NCBI RefSeq assembly: GCF_010015445.1
Contig: NC_053112.1
Coordinates: 33,849,498-33,913,497 of the forward strand
Reading direction: 5' to 3'
DNA length: 64,000 nt
Source: Perca fluviatilis
Taxonomy: Eukaryota > Chordata > Actinopteri > Perciformes > Percidae
Shown: positions 42,934-53,260 of the stretch, piece by piece
Layout of the letters: each line of letters starts with the position of its first letter
Position numbering within the stretch: position 1 is the stretch's first letter
Position numbers and translations under genes: made by a program
The notes under the pieces: generated by a model
Database searches by the model: none
Seen by the model: only the letters and a program-made list of their open reading frames with translations
What the model was told of the DNA's origin: nothing

Positions 42934-43538
42934 CTCTAACTCGCTCAGAAAGAAAGCAATAATTCCATGAATTTTGAACCACTCCTTGCAGAGAATGTAA
43001 GGTGTGGAATTGGAGTATGGAGTTTGTGTTGCATGCAAACTAATCTGTCCACAGCGCCCAACAGAGCCACGGTGCCTCTGCAAAATAGCCTTGCAAAGGA
43101 ACTTGTATCAGGGCGAAAAGAGCATGATCCGGTGGAATGTCATGTATATAGACTACATGCAAACTAAGGCAACACCTCTAATGCCTTTTAAATTGATTTA
43201 AAAATGGTATTACATTTAAATTGTAATTTCCCCATTGGGGATCAATAAAGAGTATAAAAATAAAATATATTTTTTTGTCTGTGATAGTTCTTCGATGCTC
43301 TACGCCTAGTTGGGTAGTAAATGTTTTTTAAATGCCAATAATATTAAATTCCTATCCCTAATAGAAACACCTGGCTCTCATAACTTTTTCGCCACCTTTG
43401 ATGTAAAGCCTTCAGAGACATAACACAATACATTACTACAAAGGTTAGAGAGGAGGGTATGCACTAAAACCAACCACCAAGTTGGACCACAAAGAATTGG
43501 ACTGAGTTGTATAATTACACACACACATATATATATAT
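42931..43538. repeat. Segmental duplication, copy A (608 bp)
   Basis: Colinear with 46540-47322 (offset 3609 on the left part, 3784 on the right). I count five substitutions over about 600 aligned bases and no indel other than one clean 175-bp absence at 43105/43106. It holds a truncated M1 element, a LINE-type 3' end (TTTCCCCATTGGGGATCAAT at 43228) and AT-rich sequence ending in an AC/AT microsatellite. Confidence 0.95.
43046..43105 (-). repeat. M1 family element (copy e), internally deleted
   Basis: Plus strand reads GAGCCACGGTGCCTCTGCAAAATAGCC then GGAACTTG, the reverse complement of the family centre. The rest is removed by the 175-bp deletion relative to copy f. Confidence 0.82.
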
Positions 43539-44641
43539 AAAACAACAGACATGTCTGAAAAGGAGTAGGAGGAATTATACAGTTATTTAATCCTACACCT
43601 TTACCATAACTCAGCAAATTATTGTAATTATTATTTCATTTAACACATTTACGTCGTATTCACAATTATCTTATTATATATAGCCTATATATCTACTATA
43701 CATATAATTATTACTTAGGTAGCCTATCTTTGAAGAAAAAAAAAAATTCTACAAAGGGAGGGAAAAAGATCGATAAAGAATTCTTAAAGAAGGCTGGCTT
43801 GCCCAGGGCCAGGCCAGCTCAGCGGCGTCTTTCTCCCGTCGCGTCCCACTGTCTCTCGTACCTACACCGGCCCCCGCACCCTGTCCCTTCTCCCCTTTCT
43901 ACCTGCCTGTGCACTGTGCGCAGTGCTGCTGCACATGAAGAGAGAGGGGAGGGGCTGCTCCTCAGTGAGTCACAGCACAAAAGACGAAGAGAGAGGAGAC
44001 TGTTTTGGCGGCCACAGGAGAGAAATACCTTGCGTGCCTGCTGGACAATACTGGCGACTTTTTTACAGAAACGGTACAGATCTATTTGACCGTGCAGCGC
44101 TTCTGTCGCGCCACGCTCCACTCTATTCCTATGGGTGACGTCAAGTGACTTCAACGCGACTTCAAAGCATTCCGGGAAGGCGGCACTGCATTTGAAAAAA
44201 TGCTGCGTGTCAAAAAGCTGGCCGATGCATCTTTATTTAACGCGACTATCCAGTAGAAGTAGACGAAAATCTTTTAAACTGACCTTTGTCGATTTGAAAT
44301 AAAGACAGACTCAGCAACTGCATGGCCTATTTCTCGCTTAAAATGTTTTCAGAAACACGTTTCAGTGAACTATTTTCGTAAAATACGAGATCGTATTCCC
44401 AACGAACCGCCATGACACTCTGTTGAAATTCTCGAGAAGCCAGACCCACGACACGCGTTTGTCCAATCAGCTGCCGGTCAAAGGCGTGGAGCATCAACCA
44501 TGGATGTATGACGTCGCGACACCATGCTTCAGTCATGTCGGACAAATGGATCTGTACCGAAAGTCGCCAGATTTGTCAGTAGTCTCTTTTTTCTGAAAAG
44601 TCGCTAAATCTAGCGACAAAGTTGCTAAGTTGGCAACACTG

Positions 44642-46333
44642 GTTCCCGGCGCGAGGTGCGCACCTCTGCATTTAACTCGCCGTGCACTGCGCTTTCAGTT
44701 CTACATGGTCGGCTAGGAAGACTGGCCAAGCAGCTTCGCCTGTACAAACATCTGTATGATTCTTCACGTACAGTCCCCAGCCTTCAATATGTGGTCAGTG
44801 AGAGACACCACACTGGGAAAAGAAAAAAACATTTTGCTGGAGAGTGTGGTAAAACATGAGAGATTGTTTCGTCAAAGCTAAAAAAACAGCTTGATGGAAA
44901 GAGGGTTCTTAACAGTGTGCAGGCAGACAGTAGTTTCGATTTGGAGGGAAACGACAGTCACGTTAATGATAAAGTAGATAAATGTAATGGTTTGCGGTAC
45001 ATCTGTGTTTATTATGGATATGTTTACTACTGTTGCCAGGCAGCTTTCTTTCCTTTACTTCTGCTCTCTTCTTCGCTACTATTCTTGCTTATTTACAGGT
45101 TATTTTGTTTGTACGCCCTGTGGTGTTTCGGAGAATACTGCATCGAACAATGCGTTGAGCATAAAAGTCTCTGTGCATGCTCGTAGCTACGGAGGCCAGA
45201 GCCACGGTGTCGAGCGCCATTATAACCAAGCCTTTAGTCTTGCTACTACATGTAAGATGCACTTCATGCCTGTATGTTTGTGTGTTAAAGGCTTTAAAGC
45301 GATCCATCCCCAGGCCATTATCCAGCCTAACACATAGCCAGTGCTTTCTACTCTGCCACCATTGATAACTCTACTCCCTCCTGTACCTCAGTGCTGTAAT
45401 GACCCTCCTCACTCCAATCAGAACAACAGTCACTACCAATCTTGCATCACAGAATGGGAAGCTTTCCCTTCAAGGAGTAGCCTACCTCACATTGACCCTT
45501 TTCAATGGAATCATTTCACATCTCTGCTTCCACTTTTGGGTCTTTTTTAATCGCTCCTCTTTATTTGCTGTATTTTCTTGTCTTATATCCTCTTATGTGA
45601 TTGCTCTGCAATTAAATACAACTAATGTACCCACAAAGATGAGATGGTGGTGGAGAGCAAAAGTTTGGGTATTTGGCTGGAACTTGATGCCGGGCTGAAT
45701 CTGCTGCTGATTCCACAGCCAGCACAAGCATGGAAACTGCTTTTATACTTCGGTTCAGCATTCACTGTATTGATTAAAGTCTCTTCTTCAAAGTAGCTGA
45801 AAATCTAAAAATGATAATAAGGGGGGAGATCAAAAATGACGCCACAAGTCCATCAATGGACACCAAAGCCATTTTCCTTTCAATTCAGATCCACAGGTGT
45901 CACAAACAAAACCCCAACTCCTCATCCAGCCCAGCCAATGGTGTAAATAGGAAATGTACATGTTTCTCACTCACAATAATTCTGAGTGTACTAATGTCCC
46001 AATCTTTGTCTTATATTTGTCTTAAATTATGTTCATGTAATATTTGGGTATACAAGGACCAAAAATCACCTTGTTACACTCACTAGGCAGTTTAAGGTCA
46101 ATTTTCTATTATGTATACACAGGCAAAGAAATACATTTTCTGCAACCCTACTGCAGGTGGAGCTGAAAAGGTTATAATGTTCAACTAAAATGTGATATCT
46201 CAGATACATGGTGACATGAAAATAAGAGTGTTAGTTAGACTACTTGTTTTCTCAGGCACAGAGCAGCAGGCATGCATCCATAGTCCGATAAAGTTTTAGC
46301 CATTTGCATGCAAGAGTTAAAGATATTTTTCAC
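44642..46333. other. Intergenic DNA, no gene seen
   Basis: A short frame at 44656-44859 includes LRLYKHLYDSS, vaguely like the start of MADF/Myb-type domains, but nothing after it fits, so no gene is called. The remainder is ordinary AT-rich sequence. Confidence 0.45.
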
Positions 46334-46585
46334 AACTTTGGGAAATGCGCTTTTTTGTTTACATTCTTTCTTTGAATTAGAAGAGAAGAGTAAGAACATT
46401 ATCATGTTTGTGTAAAGTACAGGGCTAGAGCTAGGATGTGAAAGCTTAGCTTAGCATAAAGACTGGATGCAGGGGGAAAAAGATAGACTGGCAACCCAAA
46501 GAGCCATACTCAACGTCAAGACATGCAAGTGGTGTCAATCATCTCTAACTCGCTCAGAAAGAAAGCAATAATTCCATGAATTTTT
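46334..46585. mobile_element. Short nonautonomous element with inverted ends (TTTGGGAAATRCGC family)
   Basis: The left arm TTTGGGAAATGCGC with TTCTTTCTTTGAATTAGAAGAG and the complement of the right arm (ATTGCTTTCTTTCTGAGCGAGTTAGAGATG) are imperfect inverted repeats. The phrase TTAGCTTAGCATAAAGACTGG in the middle is characteristic of a common fish repeat. The right arm is also the left edge of duplicated segment B, and its inner half appears in segment A. Confidence 0.68.
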
Positions 46586-47322
46586 AACCACTCCTTGCAG
46601 AGAATGTAAGGTGTGGAATTGGAGTATGGAGTTTGTGTTGCATGCAAACTAATCTGTCCACAGCGCCCAACAGAGCCACGGTGCCTCTACAAAATAGCCT
46701 TGCAAAGGAACTTGTTTTGGTAGAACGTGTACATTCCAAAGTAGATTTAGTCAGAAAACTCAGATTGGACAGATAGTCTAGCTAGCTGTCTGGATTTACC
46801 CTGCAGAGATCTGAGGAGAAGTTAACCATAGTCCTCAGAAATCGACCGGAATTTAGAATTCCAACACAAAGAAAGCGGAAGGTAACGGATATCAGGGCGA
46901 AAAGAGCATGATCCGGTGGAATGTCATGTATATAGACTACATGCAAACTAAGGCAACACCTCTAATGCCTTTTAAATTGATTTAAAAATTGTATTACATT
47001 TAAATTGTAATTTCCCCATTGGGGATCAATAAAGAGTATAAAAATAAAATATATTTTTTTGTCTGTGATAGTTCTTCGATGCTCTACGCCTAGTTGGGTA
47101 GTAAATGTTTTTTAAATGCCAATAATATTAAATTCCTATCCCTAATAGAAACACCTGGCTCTCATAACTTTTTCGCCGCCTTTGATGTAAAGCCTTCAGA
47201 GACATAACACAATACATTACTACAAAGGTTAGAGAGGAGGGTATGCACTAAAACCAACCACCAAGTTGGACCAAAAAGAATTGGACTGAGTTGTATAATT
47301 ACACACACACACATATATATAT
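46540..47322. repeat. Segmental duplication, copy B (783 bp)
   Basis: Partner of 42931-43538. It has 175 bp (46715-46889) absent from copy A; these are the central and 5' parts of an M1 element, continuous with the M1 sequence present in both copies. B is therefore the fuller form and A carries the deletion. It ends in an expanded AC/AT microsatellite. Confidence 0.95.
46655..46889 (-). repeat. M1 family element (copy f)
   Basis: Reverse orientation. On the minus strand: TTACCTTCCGCTTTCTTTGTG, GGTCGATTTCTGAGGACTATGG, CAGACAGCTAGCTAGACTATC, GTACACGTTCTACCAAAACAAG, TTTTGTAGAGGCACC, GGCTCTGTTGGG. It matches copy d at the 5' side and copy b in the middle. The 3' hairpin is lacking. Confidence 0.85.
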
Positions 47323-47406
47323 ATACACATATATATATACACATATATATACACACATATATATATATATATACACACATACATATATATATACATATAT
47401 ATATAT
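47302..47406. repeat. Compound (AC)n/(AT)n microsatellite
   Basis: Alternating ACACAC and ATATAT blocks. The shorter counterpart in copy A is 43517-43539. Confidence 0.95.
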
Positions 47407-47409
47407 GCA

Positions 47410-47880
47410 ATTATGGTATAATGTATAATGTACATTGTCTTAAAAGAAAGTGGAGTTAGTATTAAGTTTAGAGTCTGATCTTTTCAGTCCAATGTTGAAC
47501 TTGTAATGGTTTCTAATGCTTCCACTGTAAGCCATACTGTACAACTGAAGAACCACACTGGACAGTGGAAATATACTCTGCTGCCACTTCTGCTGGCCAG
47601 GATTGTCATCTCAGCTGACAGTTTAGTCAGGAGCAAAGAATGACATTATTAAACCCCCCAATGTTTTTCAGCCCAGTAAATAATTGTAATTGATATGTTT
47701 TTTTGTGGAGTTCACCTTATACACAAAATAAGTACTGTCTTGGATTACAACAAAGTCTCCAAAAGACATATCTTTCAACAGCATCTTAACCGTGTTGTCT
47801 TCCCGTCAACCTTGAAACACTTATTTCGACGTTTTTGACGCCTTTTTTTCCCACATTTTTTTTTTTGCTTTTTCCAACGT
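47410..47880. other. Intergenic DNA, no gene seen
   Basis: No recognised repeat or domain. Confidence 0.5.
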
Positions 47881-48053
47881 TTTAAAGGTGCAATATGTAA
47901 TATTGTATGTAATACTGGCAGCTAGCTGTTAAAATAGTTACTGCACTACCAATTCAAAATACTGGAGAGTCGTTTCCCCCGCCCCCTCCTGCCCAGACTC
48001 GAAGTTCACGGGGGTTGCCAGGCTGAGACTGCAGCATTCACAACAATGTTGCT

Positions 48054-48227
48054 AGATGCTTTTCTCACATAGCCAGACATTACTTCACAGCACAGCAGAG
48101 TAGCTAACGTTAGATGCTAGTCTCACATAGCCAGACATTACTTCACAGCACAGCAGAGTAGCTAACGTTAGATGCTAGTCTCACATAGCCAGACATAACT
48201 CCACAGCACTGCGGAGTAGCTAACGTT
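48054..48227. repeat. Tandem array, 3 x 58 bp
   Basis: Three head-to-tail units of exactly 58 bp (48054-48111, 48112-48169, 48170-48227), each beginning AGATGCT and ending GTAGCTAACGTT. The first two are nearly identical. The third has several substitutions. Confidence 0.96.
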
Positions 48228-48239
48228 GGTTATATGCTG

Positions 48240-48246
<7 letters not shown>

Positions 48247-48313
<67 letters not shown>
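48247..48313. repeat. (TA)n microsatellite
   Basis: TA run of about 65 bp directly after the 58-bp array. Confidence 0.97.
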
Positions 48314-48315
<2 letters not shown>

Positions 48316-48366
48316 ACAGTCATAAAAGCCCGTGCTCACACGGAGCTCTGTAACCAACTGACAGAC

Positions 48367-49312
48367 CAACCCGTTCTCACGGCAGTTCGTGTAAATGTAC
48401 ACGTTATTCTTAATCTATTGATACGTGTTCACGGAGACGTTTTTCTCGTTTTTTACGTGTAACTGTCACGTTATTTTTTACGTGTAAATGTCACATTATT
48501 TTCTCGGGGAAAGGACGCCGGGAGGCGGCCGAAAAGGACGCTCCATAAGCCAGGAGGCGCCCGCGAGACGGCCCGCAAGGCGGCCCGCTGGGGACGCCCC
48601 ACAATAACGGGATGGCGGAGGTTGGGTTTTAGGAAAAACTTACGGGAAAAGGGGCGCGCTTTAAACGCCGGAGAAAGGGCTTTAAACGCCGGGAAAGGGG
48701 CCTTAAAGCGCTCTTAAAACGCGCGGGTAACGTAGCGCTTTAAACGCTTTAAACGCGCCTTTAAACGCTGCTTTAAACGTGCCTTAAACGCCGGGGAAAG
48801 GGCGCCTTAAACGCCGGAGAAAGGGCGCCTTAAACGCCGGGGAAAGGGCGCCTTAAACGCGCCTTAAACACCGGGGAAAGGGCGCCTTAAACGCGCCTTA
48901 AACGCGCCTTAAACGCCGGAGAAAGGGCGTCTTAAACGCCGGAGAAAGGGCGCCTTAAACGCCGGGAGACGCGCCACAGTAACACGCGGGACAAAATGCC
49001 ACACGCAGGGACGCCATCCCCGGGAAACAAAGCGCCGCAAACGGGACGCGATCCCCGCTCGCCTGGGTGAAAGTCCTGTGTTGTTTGACCCATCCACCAC
49101 CCCGACCAACGTCCCTACGCGGATTTTCGGCTTTTTATATTACTCCCTACAATTTCGTGCTGTGGTAACGAAATATGCTTCCCATTGAAATACATTAGTT
49201 CACATTTTCGTGTTGTCCACCACGTAAAAAACGACAAAAACGTCTCCGTGAACACGTATCAATAGATTCAAATAACGTCACATTTACACAAACTTCCATG
49301 AGACCGGGCTGG
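48367..49312. mobile_element. Nested element with about 95-bp inverted repeats and a minisatellite core
   Basis: The left arm 48367-48460 (CCGTTCTCACGGCAGTTCGTG, AATCTATTGATACGTGTTCACG, GAGACGTTTTTCTCGTTTTTTACG) matches the complement of 49220-49312 with few changes. ACAGAC occurs on both sides (48361-48366 and 49313-49318) and may be a 6-bp target duplication. The core is an unusually CpG-rich region, mostly the minisatellite at 48650-48970. The same family's end is present at 10459. No coding sequence; the 66-codon minus-strand frame at 48909-49109 is a by-product of the array. Confidence 0.82.
48650..48970. repeat. CpG-rich minisatellite with 11-bp and 23-bp units
   Basis: Built from the word CGCCTTAAACG. 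In the 23-bp form it is followed by CCGG(A/G)GAAAGGG; in the 11-bp form it repeats directly. At least eight long and five short units alternate irregularly. Edges grade into variants with CTTTAAACGC. Confidence 0.93.
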
Positions 49313-49315
49313 ACA

Positions 49316-49575
49316 GACACACTTTTTCGGCTTAAAATTACAGTATGAACCGCTAAAAACACAACAACCTCACCGTCCTCTCCACACGCCAGTCAGGCAC
49401 ACTTCCTCGGCTTAGAATTACAATACGAAATGCTAAAAATACCACTACCTTGCCGACGGAACACACTTCATTGGCTTAGAATTACGGCAACAATCGCTAA
49501 ACACACTGCAAACTCACAGTCCTCTCTTCCCGATTTACAGCCCCCCTCTTGTGGCTTAAAATAACTCACCGTTGT
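49316..49575. repeat. Diverged tandem array, about 65-82-bp units
   Basis: Units starting ACACACTT(T/C)…CGGCTTA(A/G)AATTAC begin at about 49316, 49397 and 49462, with a last partial unit (GTGGCTTAAAATAACTCACCG) at about 49549. Each has CGCTAAA(A/C)A or TGCTAAAAA about 30 bases in. Confidence 0.75.
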
Positions 49576-51591
49576 CGTCTCCAGCCGCTGAACTACACGT
49601 TGTAAACAGCCATGGCCCGCTTGCCTGGTCCTCCCGGTAACGTTAGCAGTTAACAGGGTTAGCATGGCGGCGTTAGCCAGGACCAGTCGAGATCACTTTA
49701 CTGTCTCAATTGTTTTTGCGAGTAACCAACTCGGGTACTCTAGCTATATAATTCAATGTGAGTACACAAATGTTGAAATGACATAAAATGCCCGTCCCTA
49801 GTGGCTGTGATAAATTAGCCTGAAGCTATGCTTACCTGTTCAGGAGGAAATGAGCCAACTCTGCGTCCTTTTGGGATCTAAGCTGTCTCCATCTTTCAAA
49901 TACATCTCCAATATTTACCAGGGGGTTGTTACGTCTCTGGTCACGCAACTGTTAGAAACATGCTGTTTTCTTTTTTTTAGGTCGGGTAGAATCTATCTCC
50001 GTTGATCCTGTTCGTTTGTGTGCTGCTTTCATGGCTGTACTACTGTTACAACTGTAGCATGCTTGGTTTACGTTTTTACAGGTATATCTGGCAACCCGGC
50101 CTGGCTGTCAAACTGGGCAGTTGATAACAACACACAGATCAAAACATAAACATAAATTCCGTCACGGAATGTAAATTTCAAAAAGAAAAAATACTGACAT
50201 TAGCATTGTTGTCAGAAAAGATAATATTTCAGTTTAACATGTTTCCTTAATATCTGATGAGGCATTGGTGTCATTTTTGGATTTATTACAGTACAAATAT
50301 TACATATTGGACCTTTAAATTTTTATTTTCTGATATAAAAAAAAATTGAAAACAGGTCAATTTGACCCAAAGTCAACACAAGGGTTAAAATGCTGTAGTA
50401 AAATAAAACTAAATCATTTTTTGATCATTATGAATAGTAATACTTTGATTCTGCTTGTGTCAGGTCTCTGCAAGTGTGGCACAGATACCTGCCTTTGTAG
50501 ATAGTCATGGACTCTAATCTCCCATCTCAACCACAACCATAATCTGGGGTTTGTCCTCATGCAACTCCAGAACACTTTGAGCCAACCTTTGTCGTGATCC
50601 TTCCAGTGAATGCAGTGACAAGGTTGTCAGCAGGATTTGCATCATCAGACAACCTAACAATGGAAACATATTTACGAATTATAGAACTTGATGGCAACAT
50701 ATACAGCAGGAAAAAAAGATGTGGAAAGAAAATGAACTGTGGGGTCTGTCTTCACCATGATCTTTAACTTTATTTTGCAAAAAAAAATAAAGCGGTTCAC
50801 AATAATAATTAAATAGCAGATATGCTAAGATTTCACAGAAAACTTCAGGTTTCTTTCATCTCCAGTGTGTTATATGTAAGTTAGCATATGCTGTTAAATA
50901 TATGTTCACTTTTTATATTTAATAGTCCGGTATCACACACTATTTTGTGAAGTTAAATTGCGCCGTATTTGGTGTGCTGTTTTTCGTTTATAAAAGGAGT
51001 CCATCAAGCTAGCAACACAGCACGGGAAAGCCATGTTTACAGTTCACACCCTTGGGAAGCAGAGCAAGGTGTGTTCATTTGACTATGAGGGCAAATTATA
51101 GATGTGTATTGTTGCAATGTGGAAACTTAAAATTGGTTTACAATTGTGAGATTTATTGATCCTTTTCTAATGTTCACTTTAGCTTTCACAGTGCTCAAGA
51201 TGACTTCAGAGAATAAAAGAAAATTAGACCTGATAGAGACTCTCTACCATTTGTTGAGAAAACCAAGGGTTGCTACAGCCACTGTCTAAAGAAAGTGTGG
51301 GTGGGATTCAATAATGGCTAAACAAATCAGCTACCCCGACCCCATTTTGAAGCAGCACACATTTCCCTAATGGGCCTGAAGGAGAATACAAGTTAGCCTC
51401 TCCAAAGAGAGTTCAAGAAGCTCAATTACACAAACACACACCATCAGAAATATAAAAACACAGCATATCTGATTTCAATAAAAAGAAGTCCAAATGCACA
51501 CAATGTCTGCTTTTCTTTAAGTTACAGACACTGCAATTCCCTTGGTCATATTCACTATGTATCAAGATATTTCAGATGACAACTTGAAGAG

Positions 51592-51594
<3 letters not shown>

Positions 51595-51654
<60 letters not shown>
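51595..51654. repeat. (TG)n microsatellite
   Basis: Pure TG run of 60 bp. Confidence 0.97.
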
Positions 51655-51657
<3 letters not shown>

Positions 51658-52306
51658 ACTCACCAACTCCAACCACTAAAATTCCATTTGCGTTTGCTCT
51701 CAGGGTGGTTTGAACATTCCAAATAAAAGCATCATTTCATACCACAATGGCATTGCGCCAACTTACCTGCATACACACAACCTCAGCTGCCCACTCCACC
51801 CACGTCGCCATCAGTGCAAGGGAGTTCCTTTGTAGCCATTAAATTACATGACAGGCTCGAGTGCAAAAAAGATTGCTTGTACCAGACTCCATTAGCACCT
51901 CTACCAATGCATAGAGCCCCCAAGTGATTCTTTAAAAATAAATATCTTGTGAAGAACACATACTGTGACATAAAAACAAGAAGTTTTATAAGTGATGTTG
52001 CTTTATTCTCTTCGTAAGAGTGTCTTCAAGAGCTTTACTGAAGAACACGAAAGTGCAATGTTGACATCCTGTCAAATAAACACAACAAACTAACAAAGAA
52101 AAAACAGAGAAACATGGTTGTGTGGGCTTCTCTAGTGGCTTTGTAAGAGGGCTACAATAGAGGTATGAGCTGACATTCTTGCTTTGTTTCTCTTCGGGGG
52201 AATCAGCTAATGAATCCCTCTATAACTCTGTAATGTGGAGTTGCAGCTATTGTGTGTAGCTTCATAAAAGCCTGCTGAAAAGACAGAGCAGGTTTGAGCT
52301 GAATCA

Positions 52307-52308
<2 letters not shown>

Positions 52309-52370
<62 letters not shown>
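52309..52370. repeat. (AC)n microsatellite, one interruption
   Basis: AC run broken once at CACAACAC (about 52340). Confidence 0.97.
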
Positions 52371-52372
<2 letters not shown>

Positions 52373-53174
52373 GAAACTCTTAACAATGTTGTTGTGACAA
52401 ACTGTGGTTTTAGAGTGCAGAAAAGATTCCCCAAGGAAAAAGCTGAGAGGCTTGAGCATATCTGCGGAACAAAGATGGGGTAACCAAAGGAATGCAGACA
52501 TGACAGACAGGCACATATGATAGTCTCACTGACAACAGAAACCTTGATGTCTTTATTTGCCCCTCTTCTTCAAAGTCACAGTGTGTTTATTCATCATTTG
52601 CTCCCAGGCGCTAGGTCTATTTTTTTTGGCTGCATGATAATGCTACAAAAGTAGACAGACATTATTAGAATAAATCAGTCACTACATCACATTTTGAACC
52701 TCTACACACCTATAGTCCACCCACACAGGTGTTTTCACTTCTGTTACCTGATTAGATCTTAACAATGTGCAGGTGTGTCTAGACTGCTTAATTGACAGCT
52801 CCCTAACTCTCCTGTTAGTTCTGTTGCATCTGTGAGTGTGGGACAATTTAAAACCATTAAGACTTCCCCAACTTTATTTCACACATCATAAACAAGAAAA
52901 GAAATATATACACATATATACAATATATAAGTATGGGAGTCCTAATGTCCCATCTCATTCTTGAACTGGTGTATGCTAGGTTTCCTTTGAGATCACTTGT
53001 ATTCATCGATATATTTAACTTGGCATTGCAAATATGAATATTTGAAATTAAAACAAACATTCTGTCAATATTATTACACTTTATTATTGTATCTCATGGA
53101 GTTTGGTGACTTCACATAGTTCCCAGTATAGTACCAACCAACTTTAACCTGACTCAAGGAAATCAAAAACACTG

Positions 53175-53191
53175 GTGTGTGTGTGTGTGTG

Positions 53192-53256
<65 letters not shown>
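53175..53256. repeat. (GT)n microsatellite, one interruption
   Basis: GT run broken once at GTGTTGTG (about 53192). Confidence 0.97.

Positions 53257-53260
<4 letters not shown>

Larger units (their letters stand above)
42579..44641. mobile_element. hAT-like element with CAGTGGTGCCAAC / GTTGGCAACACTG ends, containing a duplicated segment
   Basis: The left end CAGTGGTGCCAAC is the complement (one mismatch) of the right end GTTGGCAACACTG. The left interior reads AAAAGTCGCTAAAAGTAGCTAGATGATG and the right reads AAAAGTCGCTAAATCTAGCGAC, the same subterminal motif inverted. The right part is CpG-rich. Flanking 8-mers do not match, so the two ends may belong to one element with a decayed duplication or to two copies. 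No transposase. The right terminus has a sister at 13765-13872. Confidence 0.6.
47881..50319. mobile_element. DNA element with 24-bp inverted ends, carrying tandem arrays and a nested element
   Basis: The left end TTTAAAGGTGCAATATGTAA (47881-47904) and the right end (50296-50319, complement TTTAAAGGTCCAATATGTAA) differ at one visible position over about 24 bases. Near both ends GGCAACCCGG / GGGTTGCCAGG words recur. The interior holds a 3 x 58-bp array, a TA microsatellite, a nested element (48367-49312) and a diverged 65-80-bp array (49316-49575). No transposase. No convincing target duplication. Confidence 0.75.

Noticed and set aside
43730..44154. Overlapping 119- and 111-codon frames on opposite strands
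   Set aside because: Both arise from the CpG-rich interior of a transposon-like element and have low-complexity composition.
42297..44641. Alternative left end CAGTGTTGCCAAC at 42297 for the hAT-like element
   Set aside because: The 13 terminal bases match, but the following sequence lacks the family's AAGTCGCTA motif, which is present behind 42579.
44656..44859. Frame with LRLYKHLYDSS, considered as a MADF/Myb domain start
   Set aside because: Only about ten residues fit; the rest lacks the aromatic spacing of the domain.
48909..49109. 66-codon minus-strand Arg-rich frame
   Set aside because: By-product of the GC-rich minisatellite.
47881..50319. Assignment of this element to hAT on the basis of size and ends
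   Set aside because: No matching 8-bp flanks and no transposase; superfamily left open.
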